In this document: positions 15,724 through 23,912 of the stretch, in pieces
Layout of the letters: every line of letters begins with the position of its first letter
Numbering within the stretch: position 1 is the stretch's first letter
Assembly: GCF_016862955.1 (NCBI RefSeq)
Contig: NZ_BONY01000005.1
Coordinates: forward strand, 151,199 to 215,198
DNA length: 64,000 bases
Direction: 5' to 3'
From: Rhizocola hellebori
Lineage (GTDB): Bacteria > Actinomycetota > Actinomycetes > Mycobacteriales > Micromonosporaceae
Position numbers and translations under genes: made by a program
The notes under the pieces: model-generated
The model's input: only the letters and a program-made list of their open reading frames with translations
The model's database searches: none
What the model was told of the DNA's origin: nothing

Positions 15724-16523
15724 AGGATCTCCTCCCCGCGGATGGACTGGTGCCAGTGCAACACTCGGCGTTCGATGCGACGGAAGACGGCGTTGATGGT
15801 GACGCCGAGCAGGCCCGCGACGACGACGAAGGCGTAGAGACCGGCTGCGTCTCCAGGTGTTGAGCGAGACAGCATGATCAGTGTTCCCAGCCCGGGGTTG
15901 CCGATCACCATTTCGGCGGTGATGGCGAGGATGAGCGCGACAGATGCGGCCAGGCGCAGACCCGTCATCACGTAGGGCAGGGCGGTGGGCAGGACCAGTT
16001 TCGTCAGCCGTTCGGTCATCGTGAGGCCGAAACTGCGGGCGGTGTCACGGGCGACGGCATCGACATCGGCGACGCCGTAGAGAACCTGGACGAACATCTG
16101 CCAGAACGACGCATAGACAGTAATGATCAGTGCTGCCTCGATGCTGATGCCTTGGATGATGACGGCGACAGGCACGATGGCCACCGACGGGATGGGCCGC
16201 AGGAACTCGACCGTGGTGTGGGTGGCGCGCCGCAGGAAGGGGACCAGGCCGATGACCGCGCCCAGGGCAAGCGCCGCCAGCGAAGCGATGGTCAGGCCGA
16301 TCGCCCATGCCTGCATCGTGAGGCCCAGCCGACGCCAGAACGCCAGGTCCACCAGCTCTTGCGTGAGCCGTGCCGCGACATCGGTGGGGTAGGGCAGGTA
16401 CTCCCGGTCGATCAGACCCAGCATCGGGATCAGTTGCCAGACGGCCAGGAAACCGAGCAGTCCGGCGGCGCCCAGCAACGGCTTGCGGGCGCGGCGCAAC
16501 AAGGGGACGGACCGTAAGGACAT
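15720..16523 (-). CDS. ABC permease, SsuC/TauC type (first of two)
   Basis: A permease of 267 residues. ATG at 16523 (MSLRSVPLLRRARKPLLGA) is preferred because longer versions would run into the binding-protein gene, and a GAGGG site lies just upstream. Six hydrophobic segments and the EAA loop ARDTARSFGLTMTERLTKLVLPTALPYV are visible. The ribosome site lies inside a strong hairpin (16526-16567), which may lower translation relative to the binding protein. Confidence 0.88.
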   Translation of the reverse strand: MSLRSVPLLRRARKPLLGAAGLLGFLAVWQLIPMLGLIDREYLPYPTDVAARLTQELVDLAFWRRLGLTMQAWAIGLTIASLAALALGAVIGLVPFLRRATHTTVEFLRPIPSVAIVPVAVIIQGISIEAALIITVYASFWQMFVQVLYGVADVDAVARDTARSFGLTMTERLTKLVLPTALPYVMTGLRLAASVALILAITAEMVIGNPGLGTLIMLSRSTPGDAAGLYAFVVVAGLLGVTINAVFRRIERRVLHWHQSIRGEEIL

Positions 16524-16525
16524 GC

Positions 16526-16567
16526 CGGGTGTGCCCTCACCCAAACCGTGGAAGGAGGGCACACCCG
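16526..16567 (-). promoter_or_regulatory. Hairpin covering the permease ribosome-binding site
   Basis: A 13-bp perfect stem (CGGGTGTGCCCTC at 16526-16538 and its complement at 16555-16567) closes a 16-nt loop between the binding-protein stop and the permease start. In the mRNA the 3' arm includes the GAGGG ribosome site and ends 2 nt before the ATG at 16523. It may hide the site, stabilise the upstream message, or attenuate transcription. Confidence 0.6.
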
Positions 16568-16575
16568 ATGACTGG

Positions 16576-17553
16576 TTACTTCTGCTGGACAAGACGGTCG
16601 AGGTTCGGCGACTTGGGGAGCACCTTGTACTTGACGGCGAGGTCGACCAGTTTCTGCAGGCTCGCCTTGTCGACCTGCCAGCCGTAGTTCGGCAGGCGCA
16701 GGGAGTCGGCAACCGCCGGCGGGAGTGAGGTCAGGCCGGCCTTGAGCGCCTGGCGCAGCGCCGCATTGTTCGCTGCCTCCTTCGCCCACGCGAGGGTCTC
16801 CTTCATCGCCGCGGCGAAGTCGTTGACCACTGCCGGTTTCTCCGTGAGCAGCTTGGTGGTGGTGAAGGTGGTCAGCGTGGTGAGGCCCGCGATGGTGTTC
16901 TGGTAGGGCGCCACCACGAAGGTGTCTCCACGTCCCTTGAGCTGTGACACGAAGGGCTCGGGAACCCAACCGGCATCGATGTTTCCAGCCTGGAGCTGGG
17001 CCGGCACGTCGGGGAACGCGACCTCGACGAACTTGACGGTGCTGGGGTCGCCGCCGTCCTTGGCCACGGACTCCATGATGGTGACATCCCCTGCTGCCCC
17101 AAGGCTGTTGACGGAAACCTTGCGGCCGGCCAGATCCCGTGGGCGGGTGATGCCTGATGCTTTCGAAGCTACGACCGCGTTGATGTCGTCGCCGGTGGCG
17201 TAAGACGAGGCATAGTTACCGATGATGACCACGCCGAGATCCTGAAGGTCCGCCCGGAACGGGCCGAACGGCTGCCCGATCGCGAAGTCGAGATCACCTT
17301 TGGTGAGGGCGGGAATGGCGAGCGCGCCACCCTGCGCGGGCAGCACCTCCACCTCCAGGCCATGGCGCGTGAAAATGCCCTGCGAGATGCCGGCCCAGAG
17401 CGCGGCCGTCTCGGCGATGGGCAGGGCCGCGACGCGAACGTGGCGCAGGCCCGCGCTGGTCGGGGCGGTGTTCGTCGGCGCATCGGAGTCGGTGCATCCA
17501 CTCAGGCTGATCGCCACGGTGGCGATCAGCGATAGAGCAAGAACCTTCTTCAT
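16576..17553 (-). CDS. ABC substrate-binding lipoprotein, SsuA/NMT1-like
   Basis: A 325-residue lipoprotein. The signal MKKVLALSLIATVAISLSGC ends in the lipobox LSGC. The mature part is a two-lobed NMT1/SsuA-type receptor: VRVAALPIAETAALWAGISQGIFTRHGLEVEVLPAQGGALAIPAL, then GNYASSYATGDDINAVVASKASGI, then an AAGDVTIMESVAKDGGDPSTVKFVEVAFPDVPAQLQAGNIDAGWVPEPF hinge region. ATG at 17553 is chosen for its GGAAGGG site and compact signal; an upstream start at 17679 would add 42 charged residues. The family binds sulfonates, taurine, pyrimidines or aromatic acids. The divergent acyl-CoA genes favour an organic acid here, but the ligand is unknown. Confidence 0.88.
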   Translation of the reverse strand: MKKVLALSLIATVAISLSGCTDSDAPTNTAPTSAGLRHVRVAALPIAETAALWAGISQGIFTRHGLEVEVLPAQGGALAIPALTKGDLDFAIGQPFGPFRADLQDLGVVIIGNYASSYATGDDINAVVASKASGITRPRDLAGRKVSVNSLGAAGDVTIMESVAKDGGDPSTVKFVEVAFPDVPAQLQAGNIDAGWVPEPFVSQLKGRGDTFVVAPYQNTIAGLTTLTTFTTTKLLTEKPAVVNDFAAAMKETLAWAKEAANNAALRQALKAGLTSLPPAVADSLRLPNYGWQVDKASLQKLVDLAVKYKVLPKSPNLDRLVQQK

Positions 17554-17749
17554 AGGAGGCCCTTCCAAGGGACGGGGTGCGGGACGGGCAGTGGGCGCCC
17601 GGGCCGCGGAATCGCTGGTCCACTGCGCGGGGACGCCCGTATGTTCGCTCATCGTGGGCCAGGGCACACTCAAAGTCAATATTTCTATAACGCTCGTCTT
17701 GGTTCAGTTGAAAGATGACGGTCGACTGGATGCCATGTAACATCCGTCC
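17554..17749. promoter_or_regulatory. Divergent regulatory region between transporter and acyl-CoA operons
   Basis: This 196-bp gap separates the divergent operons. Just before the crotonase ATG at 17750 there is no ribosome site, but a -10-like TAACAT lies at 17737-17742, which suggests a leaderless transcript. A short inverted repeat (GGATG...CATCC with ATGTAACAT inside) overlaps that element and could be an operator for the PaaX protein. An AT-rich patch (ATATTTCTATAAC, 17679-17691) is another promoter candidate. All of this is inference. Confidence 0.4.
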
Positions 17750-18538
17750 ATGTTGGATGAGGTGGTTGCCCTTCCCGCTTCGCTGATCCTGGAACGCAGC
17801 GGCGAGGCGGCCGTCCTGATGCTCAACCGCCCCGAGAAACGCAACGCCCTGGACGATGCCACGATCGTCGCCATTGGCGAGTTCTTCGCCCGGCCGCCGT
17901 CGTGGGCCAGAGCCGTCGTGCTTGCCGCCGTGGGGCCACACTTCTCGGCCGGACTGGACCTCGGCGAGCTGACCGAACGCGACGCGGTCGACGGGTTCTT
18001 TCACTCGCGGATGTGGCACGAGGCCTTCGCGCGCATCGAGTCGGGAACGCTGCCGGTCATTGCCGTGCTTACGGGCGCGGTCGTCGGTGGGGGCCTCGAG
18101 CTCGCCGCCGCGGCGCACCTGCGCGTTGCCGAGGAATCGGCGTTCTTCGCCCTGCCCGAGGGGCAGCGGGGGCTTTTCGTCGGCGGCGGCGCTTCGGTGC
18201 GGGTACCCCGGCTGGTCGGGGCGCACCGGATGACCGACATGATGCTGACCGGCCGGGTGCTGACCGCGGACGAAGGCGCGGTGGCCGGGCTGGTCAACTA
18301 TCGGGTGGCCAATGGCGAAGGGCTGGCGAAGGCGCTCGAGCTGGCCACCTCCATCGCCGGCAACTCCGCGATCACCAACTACGCGGTAATCCATGCCCTG
18401 CCCCGGATCGTGCAGGCCGCTCCGGAGACCGGGCTGCTGCTGGAATCATTGATGGCCGCGGTCGCGCAGAGCAGTCAGGAAGCCAAGGAACGGATGAACG
18501 CGTTCCTCAACGGCCACGGGCGCAAGGTCGGTGAATGA
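17750..18538 (+). CDS. Enoyl-CoA hydratase/isomerase (crotonase family)
   Basis: A 262-residue crotonase fold protein. NRPEKRNALDD (about 26-36) binds the CoA part, and FSAGLDLGEL and GAVVGGGLELAAAAHLRVA form the two oxyanion-hole segments. Where classical enoyl-CoA hydratases have a catalytic Glu pair this one has PEGQRGLF, keeping one Glu in the second position, so hydratase or isomerase chemistry is plausible but not certain. It is the first gene of the plus-strand operon and its stop overlaps the next start (ATGA). It lies divergent from the TauT-type transporter and is probably controlled by the PaaX protein. Confidence 0.85.
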   Translation: MLDEVVALPASLILERSGEAAVLMLNRPEKRNALDDATIVAIGEFFARPPSWARAVVLAAVGPHFSAGLDLGELTERDAVDGFFHSRMWHEAFARIESGTLPVIAVLTGAVVGGGLELAAAAHLRVAEESAFFALPEGQRGLFVGGGASVRVPRLVGAHRMTDMMLTGRVLTADEGAVAGLVNYRVANGEGLAKALELATSIAGNSAITNYAVIHALPRIVQAAPETGLLLESLMAAVAQSSQEAKERMNAFLNGHGRKVGE

Positions 18539-20514
18539 GCGTGAACGATCAATTGCGGCCCGAGCTTCTCTACCAGCTGGCCCCCGAGCGGGTCGCGCGC
18601 ACCCGCGTCAGAGACTTCCAGCGTTGGCTCGCGACGGAACGAAGGCTGGACCTGCCCTCCTATGCCGACCTGCACGCGTGGTCAGTGTCGCATTTGGACA
18701 TTTTCTAGGAGGCGGTCTGGCAATATTTCGCGATCCAGGCCCCCACACCGTACGAGAAGGTGCTGGGGGAGCGGACGATGCCGGGCACCCGCTGGTTCCC
18801 CGGCGCCACCCTCAACTACGCCCAGCACTGCTTCGGCACGTCCGAAGACGCGGACACCGTCGCCGTCGTCGCCTACTCGCAGACCCGCTCTCCCGTGCAG
18901 CTGACCTTCGCCGAACTCGCCGAGCAGGTGCGCCGCGTCCGTGAAGGGCTGCGCGGGCTGGGCGTGAAAAGCGGCGATCGGGTGGTCGGTTACCTGCCCA
19001 ACTGTCCCGAGGCGCTGATAGCTTTCCTTGCCACGGCCAGCCTGGGCGCCATCTGGGCCAGCTGCGCGCCCGAGTTCGGCCCGCACAGCGTCGTGGACAG
19101 GTTCGCCCAGATCGAACCGAGCGTGATGTTCGCTGTGGCGGGATACACCTACGGCGACAAGCAAATCGACCGGCGCGGCGAGGTCGCCGAGATCGGCGCC
19201 CAAATCCCCTCCCTTCGGCACATCGTGCATGTGCCCTACGGTCCGCACAACCTGCCCGCAGCCGTCGCCTGGGACGACCTGACAGCCCCGACACCTGAGC
19301 CGCTGGAGTTCGTGCCGGTGCCGTTCGACCACCCGCTCTACGTCCTGTTCTCGTCCGGGACCACCGGCCGGGCCAAGGCGATCGTGCACGGGCACGGCGG
19401 CATTCTGCTGGAGCACCTGAAGAATCTGGCCCTGCATTGGGATCTCGGGCCGGGCGACCGGTTGCTCTGGTTCACCACGACCGCCTGGATGATGTGGAAC
19501 TCTCTGGTCTCGGCGCTGCTGGTGCGGGCCTCACTCGTGATGATCGACGGAAACCCGCTCTACCCCGATCTATTGCAGCAGTGGCGTTTGGCGGAGCAGA
19601 CCGGGGCCACGCTCATGGGTGCCAGCCCGAGTTTCCTGATGGCGTGCCGCAAGGCCGAGCTGCGCCCGGCGCAACAATTCGATCTTTCCCGGCTCCGGCA
19701 GATCGGCGTAGCGGGAAGCCCGTTCCCGGCAGAGGGCTACCGCTGGGTGGCCGAACAATTCGGGGAAGCGGTGCTGTTGAACGTGGGCAGCGGCGGCACG
19801 GACGTCTGCACCGGCCTGGTTCAGGCCTCACCGCTGCTGCCCGTCTGGGTGGGGGAGATGTCAGGACCGAGCCTCGGGGTGGACATCAAAGCGTTCGACG
19901 AGCACGGCCGCGTTGTGGTGGGCGAGCTGGGTGAGCTGGTCATCACCTCGCCGATGCCGTCCATGCCGGTCGGCCTCTGGGGCGACGCCGACGGTAGCCG
20001 GCTGCGGGAGTCCTACTTCTCCCAATATCCGGGTGCCTTCCGGTTCGGGGACTGGTGCCGCTTCTCGGCCGCCGGGACGTGTGTCATCACGGGCCGTTCT
20101 GATGCCACCCTCAACCGGGGCGGGGTGCGCTTGGGCACCGCGGAGTTCTACCGTGTGCTGCAAGACGTTGCCGAGGTGGCGGACAGCGTCGTGGTACACC
20201 TTGAAGACCCTTCTGGTGGACCCGGCGAACTTCTCCTCTTCGTGGTGCCTCAGCCGGGCGTCACCGTCGATGACGCGCTGCGCCATAAGCTTTCCACCCA
20301 GATTCGCACCGCGTTGTCGCCGCGCCACGTGCCCGACCGCATTGTCGGGGTGCAGGCGATCCCCTACTCGCGCACCGGTAAGAAGCTGGAGGTGCCCGTG
20401 AAGAGGATTCTGAGTGGCGCCGATCCTGACGCGGTGGCCTCCCCGGGCGCTCTGGTAGATCCCGGTGCGCTCGACGCGTTTGTCGACTACTACCGGCTGC
20501 AGGCCAAGGCATGA
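18535..20514 (+). pseudogene. Acetoacetyl-CoA synthetase, interrupted by one in-frame TAG at codon 58
   Basis: The reading frame from ATG 18535 (overlapping the crotonase stop as ATGA) to the stop at 20514 would encode 659 residues, normal for acetoacetyl-CoA synthetase, which activates acetoacetate or a related beta-keto acid with ATP. Codon 58 (18706-18708) is TAG, in the context LDIF-stop-EAVWQYF, where the family has FW; a TGG-to-TAG change explains it. Everything else is intact: LFSSGTTGRAKAIVHGHGG (AMP-binding loop), TTTAWMMWN and the C-terminal lysine motif SRTGKKLEVPVKR. Restart is possible at ATG 18778, preceded by GGGGGAG, giving a 579-residue protein without its N-terminal cap. Alternatives are a recent loss of function, a sequencing error, or readthrough. 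Confidence 0.85.
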
Positions 20515-21479
20515 GCGCCAACTCCAACGTCGATGCGTTGCCGACACCGCGTCGCGTCACCGTCATCGGCACCGGCGTCATAGGCTCCGGCTGGGCCGCG
20601 TTGTTCCTGGCCCGCGGGCTGGATGTGGTGGCCTTCGACCCGGCCCCTGACGCGCCGGCGCGGCTTCGCCAAGCCGTCGATGACGCTTGGCCGTCGCTGA
20701 CCAGGCTCGGGCTGGCCGATACCGCCGACCGCTCCCGCCTTCGTTTCGCGACCGGCATCGCCGACGCCGTGCGTACGGCGCATTTCGTGCAGGAGAGCGG
20801 TCCGGAGGATGCGGCGCTCAAACAGGAGCTCGTCGCGCAACTCGACGCGGCAACGCCGGCATACGTGCCGATTGTGAGCAGTTCCTCGGGGTTGACGCCG
20901 TCGCAGATCCAGCAGGGGTGCACCGTGGCACCGCAGCGGGTGCTCGTGGGACACCCCTTCCATCCGGCCTATCTGGTGCCGCTGGTCGAAGTGGTGCCAA
21001 GTCCCCGTACCGATCCGGCGGTGACCGAAAGGTGCATGGAGTTCTATTCATGGCTCGGCAAGCGTCCCGTTCACGTTCGCCAAGAAGTCCCAGGGCATTT
21101 GGCCAACCGCCTCCAGGCCGCACTCTGGCGCGAGGCCTACTCTCTGGTGGAGCGAGGCGTAGCCTCGGTGGCCGACATCGACACGGCGATCGCGCATGGC
21201 CCGGGTCTGCGCTGGGCGCTGCTGGGTCCGCTTGTCAGCCAACACCTCGCCGGCGGCGCCGGCGGAATGGCGCACACGTTGGCGCATCTCGGCCCACCGG
21301 CGCAAGCGTGGATGGACGACCTCGGCCAGCCGCGCCTGACGCCGCAACTGACCCGGCTGCTCATCGGCGGGGTGGATGACGAGCTGCACGGAGTCGACCA
21401 GTCGCGCATGGTCGCCGAGCGCGACGAAATGCTCGTTCTGCTGCTGCAGCACAAGGCGCGCCACACCGCCCTGCCCTGA
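20511..21479 (+). CDS. 3-hydroxyacyl-CoA / L-carnitine-type dehydrogenase
   Basis: A 322-residue NAD-dependent dehydrogenase. The Rossmann motif is VTVIGTGVIGSGWAALFLARGLDVVAFDP (about 18-46). The catalytic segment includes SSSSGLTPSQIQ and the family His in HPFHPAYLVPLVEVV, and the helical domain has GHLANRLQAALWREAYSLVERGVAS. This shape is shared by L-3-hydroxyacyl-CoA dehydrogenases and L-carnitine 3-dehydrogenase. The HPFNP-type motif reading HPFHP, and the single C-terminal domain, lean toward the carnitine or short hydroxy-acid type. ATG 20511 overlaps the stop of the synthetase gene (ATGA), so all three genes are coupled and should act in one beta-hydroxy/beta-keto acid route. Confidence 0.85.
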   Translation: MSANSNVDALPTPRRVTVIGTGVIGSGWAALFLARGLDVVAFDPAPDAPARLRQAVDDAWPSLTRLGLADTADRSRLRFATGIADAVRTAHFVQESGPEDAALKQELVAQLDAATPAYVPIVSSSSGLTPSQIQQGCTVAPQRVLVGHPFHPAYLVPLVEVVPSPRTDPAVTERCMEFYSWLGKRPVHVRQEVPGHLANRLQAALWREAYSLVERGVASVADIDTAIAHGPGLRWALLGPLVSQHLAGGAGGMAHTLAHLGPPAQAWMDDLGQPRLTPQLTRLLIGGVDDELHGVDQSRMVAERDEMLVLLLQHKARHTALP

Positions 21480-21505
21480 GAACCAGCCGACCCGAGAGGG
21501 GCGCA

Positions 21506-22396
21506 ATGACCGCTTCCTATGTCTGCCGCATCGACCCGAACGCCATCGTGGCGCTGGACATGCACGTGCACATCGAAGCCGACAGCCATGGCCACTTCTC
21601 TCTGGACCAGCCGCTGATGGAGGCGTCGGCCGCCTATTTCAAGGCGGGCAGCGACCGCGCCCCAACGTTGGACCGGGTCGCCGCCTACTACCGTGAGCGC
21701 GAAATGGCCGCGGTGGTCTTTACCGTGGACGCCGGGACCGCACGGGGCCACCCGCCCCTGTCAAGCGCCGAGATCGCGCAGGGCGCGGCCGCCCACGCCG
21801 ATGTGCTGATCCCGTTCGGCTCTGTGGATCCGCTTCGTGGGGCCGACGCCGTCGATCAGGCTCGGCGGCTCGTCGAAGATTTCGGTGTACGCGGCTTCAA
21901 GTTCCATCCGAGCCTGCAGGCGTTCTCGCCCAACGACCGCGAGCACTACCCGCTCTGGCAGACACTCTCTGAGTTGGGCGTGGTGGCGCTGTTCCACACC
22001 GGACAGACGGGTATAGGCGCCGGAATGCCAGGCGGCTACGGCATCAAGCTGCGCTACTCCGACCCGATGCTGCTCGACGATGTCGCCGCCGATTTCCCCG
22101 ACCTCACCATGATCCTTGCTCATCCCTCAGTGCCGTGGGTCGACAGCTCGCTTTCGATCGCCACTCACAAGGCGAACGTCTACCTGGACCTGTCGGGCTG
22201 GTCGCCGAAATACTTCCCGCCACAGCTGGTAAGGCAGGCCGGTACTCTGCTGCGGCACAAGGTTCTCTTCGGATCGGACTTTCCCCTTCTCACACCAGAC
22301 CGATGGCTGGCCGACTTCGCCGATCTCGACGTCAAAGACGAGGCGCGTCCCCTCATCCTCAAAGAGAACGCGCTGCGCCTGCTCGGCCTCAGGTGA
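21506..22396 (+). CDS. Amidohydrolase-family (amidohydrolase-2) metal-dependent hydrolase or decarboxylase
   Basis: A 296-residue TIM-barrel protein. DMHVHIEAD near the N-terminus supplies the HxH metal pair. GFKFHPSLQAFSPND, LFHTGQTG (barrel His), ILAHPS and FGSDFPLLTPDRW (final metal Asp) complete the site. Relatives hydrolyse or decarboxylate ring or keto acids (for example 4-oxalomesaconate hydratase and resorcylate decarboxylase). GAGAGGGGC precedes the ATG. It is the last gene of the operon, 26 bp after the dehydrogenase, and a hairpin follows. The substrate is unknown; a ring-cleavage or lactone step before the acyl-CoA reactions would fit. Confidence 0.85.
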   Translation: MTASYVCRIDPNAIVALDMHVHIEADSHGHFSLDQPLMEASAAYFKAGSDRAPTLDRVAAYYREREMAAVVFTVDAGTARGHPPLSSAEIAQGAAAHADVLIPFGSVDPLRGADAVDQARRLVEDFGVRGFKFHPSLQAFSPNDREHYPLWQTLSELGVVALFHTGQTGIGAGMPGGYGIKLRYSDPMLLDDVAADFPDLTMILAHPSVPWVDSSLSIATHKANVYLDLSGWSPKYFPPQLVRQAGTLLRHKVLFGSDFPLLTPDRWLADFADLDVKDEARPLILKENALRLLGLR

Positions 22397-22403
22397 AAGC
22401 CGA

Positions 22404-22439
22404 GGCGTCCCTGCCAAGAAACCTGATGGCAGGGACGCC
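22404..22439. terminator. Bidirectional hairpin between convergent genes
   Basis: GGCGTCCCTGCC at 22404-22415 pairs perfectly with 22428-22439 around a 12-nt loop. It sits between the stop codons of the amidohydrolase (+) and CE1-CBM2 (-) genes, the expected place for a shared terminator. Confidence 0.7.
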
Positions 22440-22450
22440 CGGTTCGTGGT

Positions 22451-23782
22451 TCAGGCGATGCTGCACGCCGTCCCGTTGAGGGTGAATGCGTTGGGCCTGC
22501 CGGTGTTGCCGGTGTGATTGGCCTGGAAGCCGAAGCTCACCGAGGCGTTGCGGGCGATCGTGGCGTTGAAGGACACGTTGCGTGCGGTTACCGCACCACT
22601 ATTGGGCGAGATAGTCGCGTTCCATGCGCCGGTGATGGTCTGTCCACTGGGGAGAGTGAAGGCCAGCGCCCAGCCGTTGATGGCGGCCGTGCCGGTGTTG
22701 GTGATGGTGACCTGTGCGGTGAGCCCGGTGTTCCACGGGTTCACGGTGTAGCCGATGCGGCATCCAGGCGGGACCGGCGTCGACGGTGACGGGCTCGGGC
22801 TCGGGCTGGGGGAGGGCGACGGGCTCGCGCTGGGCGAAGGCGACGGGCCGGCGCGGTCGAGGCCGAAGAACTGGATCGCGGCAAGGGCCATGCCGCTCAT
22901 GGGCAGGCTGTGTCCTGCGCCTTGGATGCTGTAGGCCTCGACCTGAACGGTGCCCCCGCTGGCGTAGCGCCGGCGGTTCCAGCTGGGCTGTGGCGTGTCG
23001 GTCGACGTCGGTGTCTGGCTGAGCCCGAACACGTTGGTCCACTGTTCGATGGTCTCTTGCAACAGCTGGAAGGGTACGAGGGTGTCGTTGGTGCCGTGCC
23101 ACAGCTGCACCCGCGGGCGGGCGCCGGTGTAGCCGGGGAACGCCTGGCGCACGGCGTCACCCCACTGCTGCGGCGTGCGGTCCATCTGCCCGTTGACGCA
23201 CCGGCTGTTGGTGGGCGGGAAGTCGGCCGCGTTGGCGAAGCAGGTGAACGGCACCCCCATGAAGGCCGCCCCGGCCTTGTACAGGTCGGGGTAGAGGGCG
23301 AGCAGCGCGTTGGTCTCCATGCCACCTGACGAGCTGCCGGTGGCGAAGATGCGCTGCCGGTCGCCGTTGTAGCGCTGCAGCGCGTAGTTGACCATCGAGG
23401 CGATGGACACGGGATCGCTGCCGCCGCCGCGGCGTTTGGACGCGTCGGACCACACGTCGAAGCAGTTGCCGAAACCTGCCTGCTGGGTGGCGGTCGGGTA
23501 GATGACGATGAAGCCGTACTGATCGGCCAGCGAAGCGAACTGGCTGCCGGAGAAGAAACCGGGGCCAGATCCGCCGCAGCCGTGCATGGCTACGAGGATC
23601 GCTGGGTTGGCCGGATGCACATCCGGGACATAAATGTGCATCCGGGCACCGCCGGGGTTGTCCCCGAAGTTGGTCACCTCGACCAAGGTGGCGGCGGAAG
23701 CGGGTGACGGCAGGACGATGCCGCCGAGGGCGAGGAGCATGGCGCCGGCTAACGCTGCCGACGCGGTCCTGATTCTGTTCAT
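22451..23782 (-). CDS. Secreted CE1 esterase (acetylxylan/feruloyl esterase, PHB-depolymerase-like) with CBM2
   Basis: 443 residues. A Sec signal (1-30, ending ASA) is followed by an alpha/beta-hydrolase domain to about 300: AMHGCGGSGPGFF (oxyanion loop), nucleophile S151 in GSSSGG, and GAGHSLP with the catalytic His. A Pro/Ser linker follows, then a CBM2 (about 340-443, CRIGYTVNPWNTGLTAQVTITNTG...) that should bind cellulose or xylan. ATG 23782 is chosen for its GGAGGA site; a start 15 nt upstream lacks one. It probably removes acetyl or feruloyl groups from plant wall polysaccharide while bound to fibres. A promoter with a palindrome lies upstream. Confidence 0.88.
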   Translation of the reverse strand: MNRIRTASAALAGAMLLALGGIVLPSPASAATLVEVTNFGDNPGGARMHIYVPDVHPANPAILVAMHGCGGSGPGFFSGSQFASLADQYGFIVIYPTATQQAGFGNCFDVWSDASKRRGGGSDPVSIASMVNYALQRYNGDRQRIFATGSSSGGMETNALLALYPDLYKAGAAFMGVPFTCFANAADFPPTNSRCVNGQMDRTPQQWGDAVRQAFPGYTGARPRVQLWHGTNDTLVPFQLLQETIEQWTNVFGLSQTPTSTDTPQPSWNRRRYASGGTVQVEAYSIQGAGHSLPMSGMALAAIQFFGLDRAGPSPSPSASPSPSPSPSPSPSPSTPVPPGCRIGYTVNPWNTGLTAQVTITNTGTAAINGWALAFTLPSGQTITGAWNATISPNSGAVTARNVSFNATIARNASVSFGFQANHTGNTGRPNAFTLNGTACSIA

Positions 23783-23827
23783 CGCACGTTCCTCCATCGA
23801 TGAATGTCAGTCAGTCGCTAGCCGCAC

Positions 23828-23856
23828 ACATTAGACGTATAGATGACGATCGTCAA
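23828..23856 (-). promoter_or_regulatory. Promoter with 12-bp palindrome for CE1-CBM2 gene
   Basis: On the minus strand TTGACG (23856-23851), a 17-bp spacer and TAATGT (23833-23828) form a good promoter 46 bp upstream of the start. The -35 box overlaps the perfect palindrome TGACGATCGTCA (23844-23855), a probable regulator site. Confidence 0.6.
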
Positions 23857-23912
23857 CACAACGCAGAACGTCGATGCGGCTATCGCGGAGGACGCGCAGA
23901 AGCTTCTCAGGG

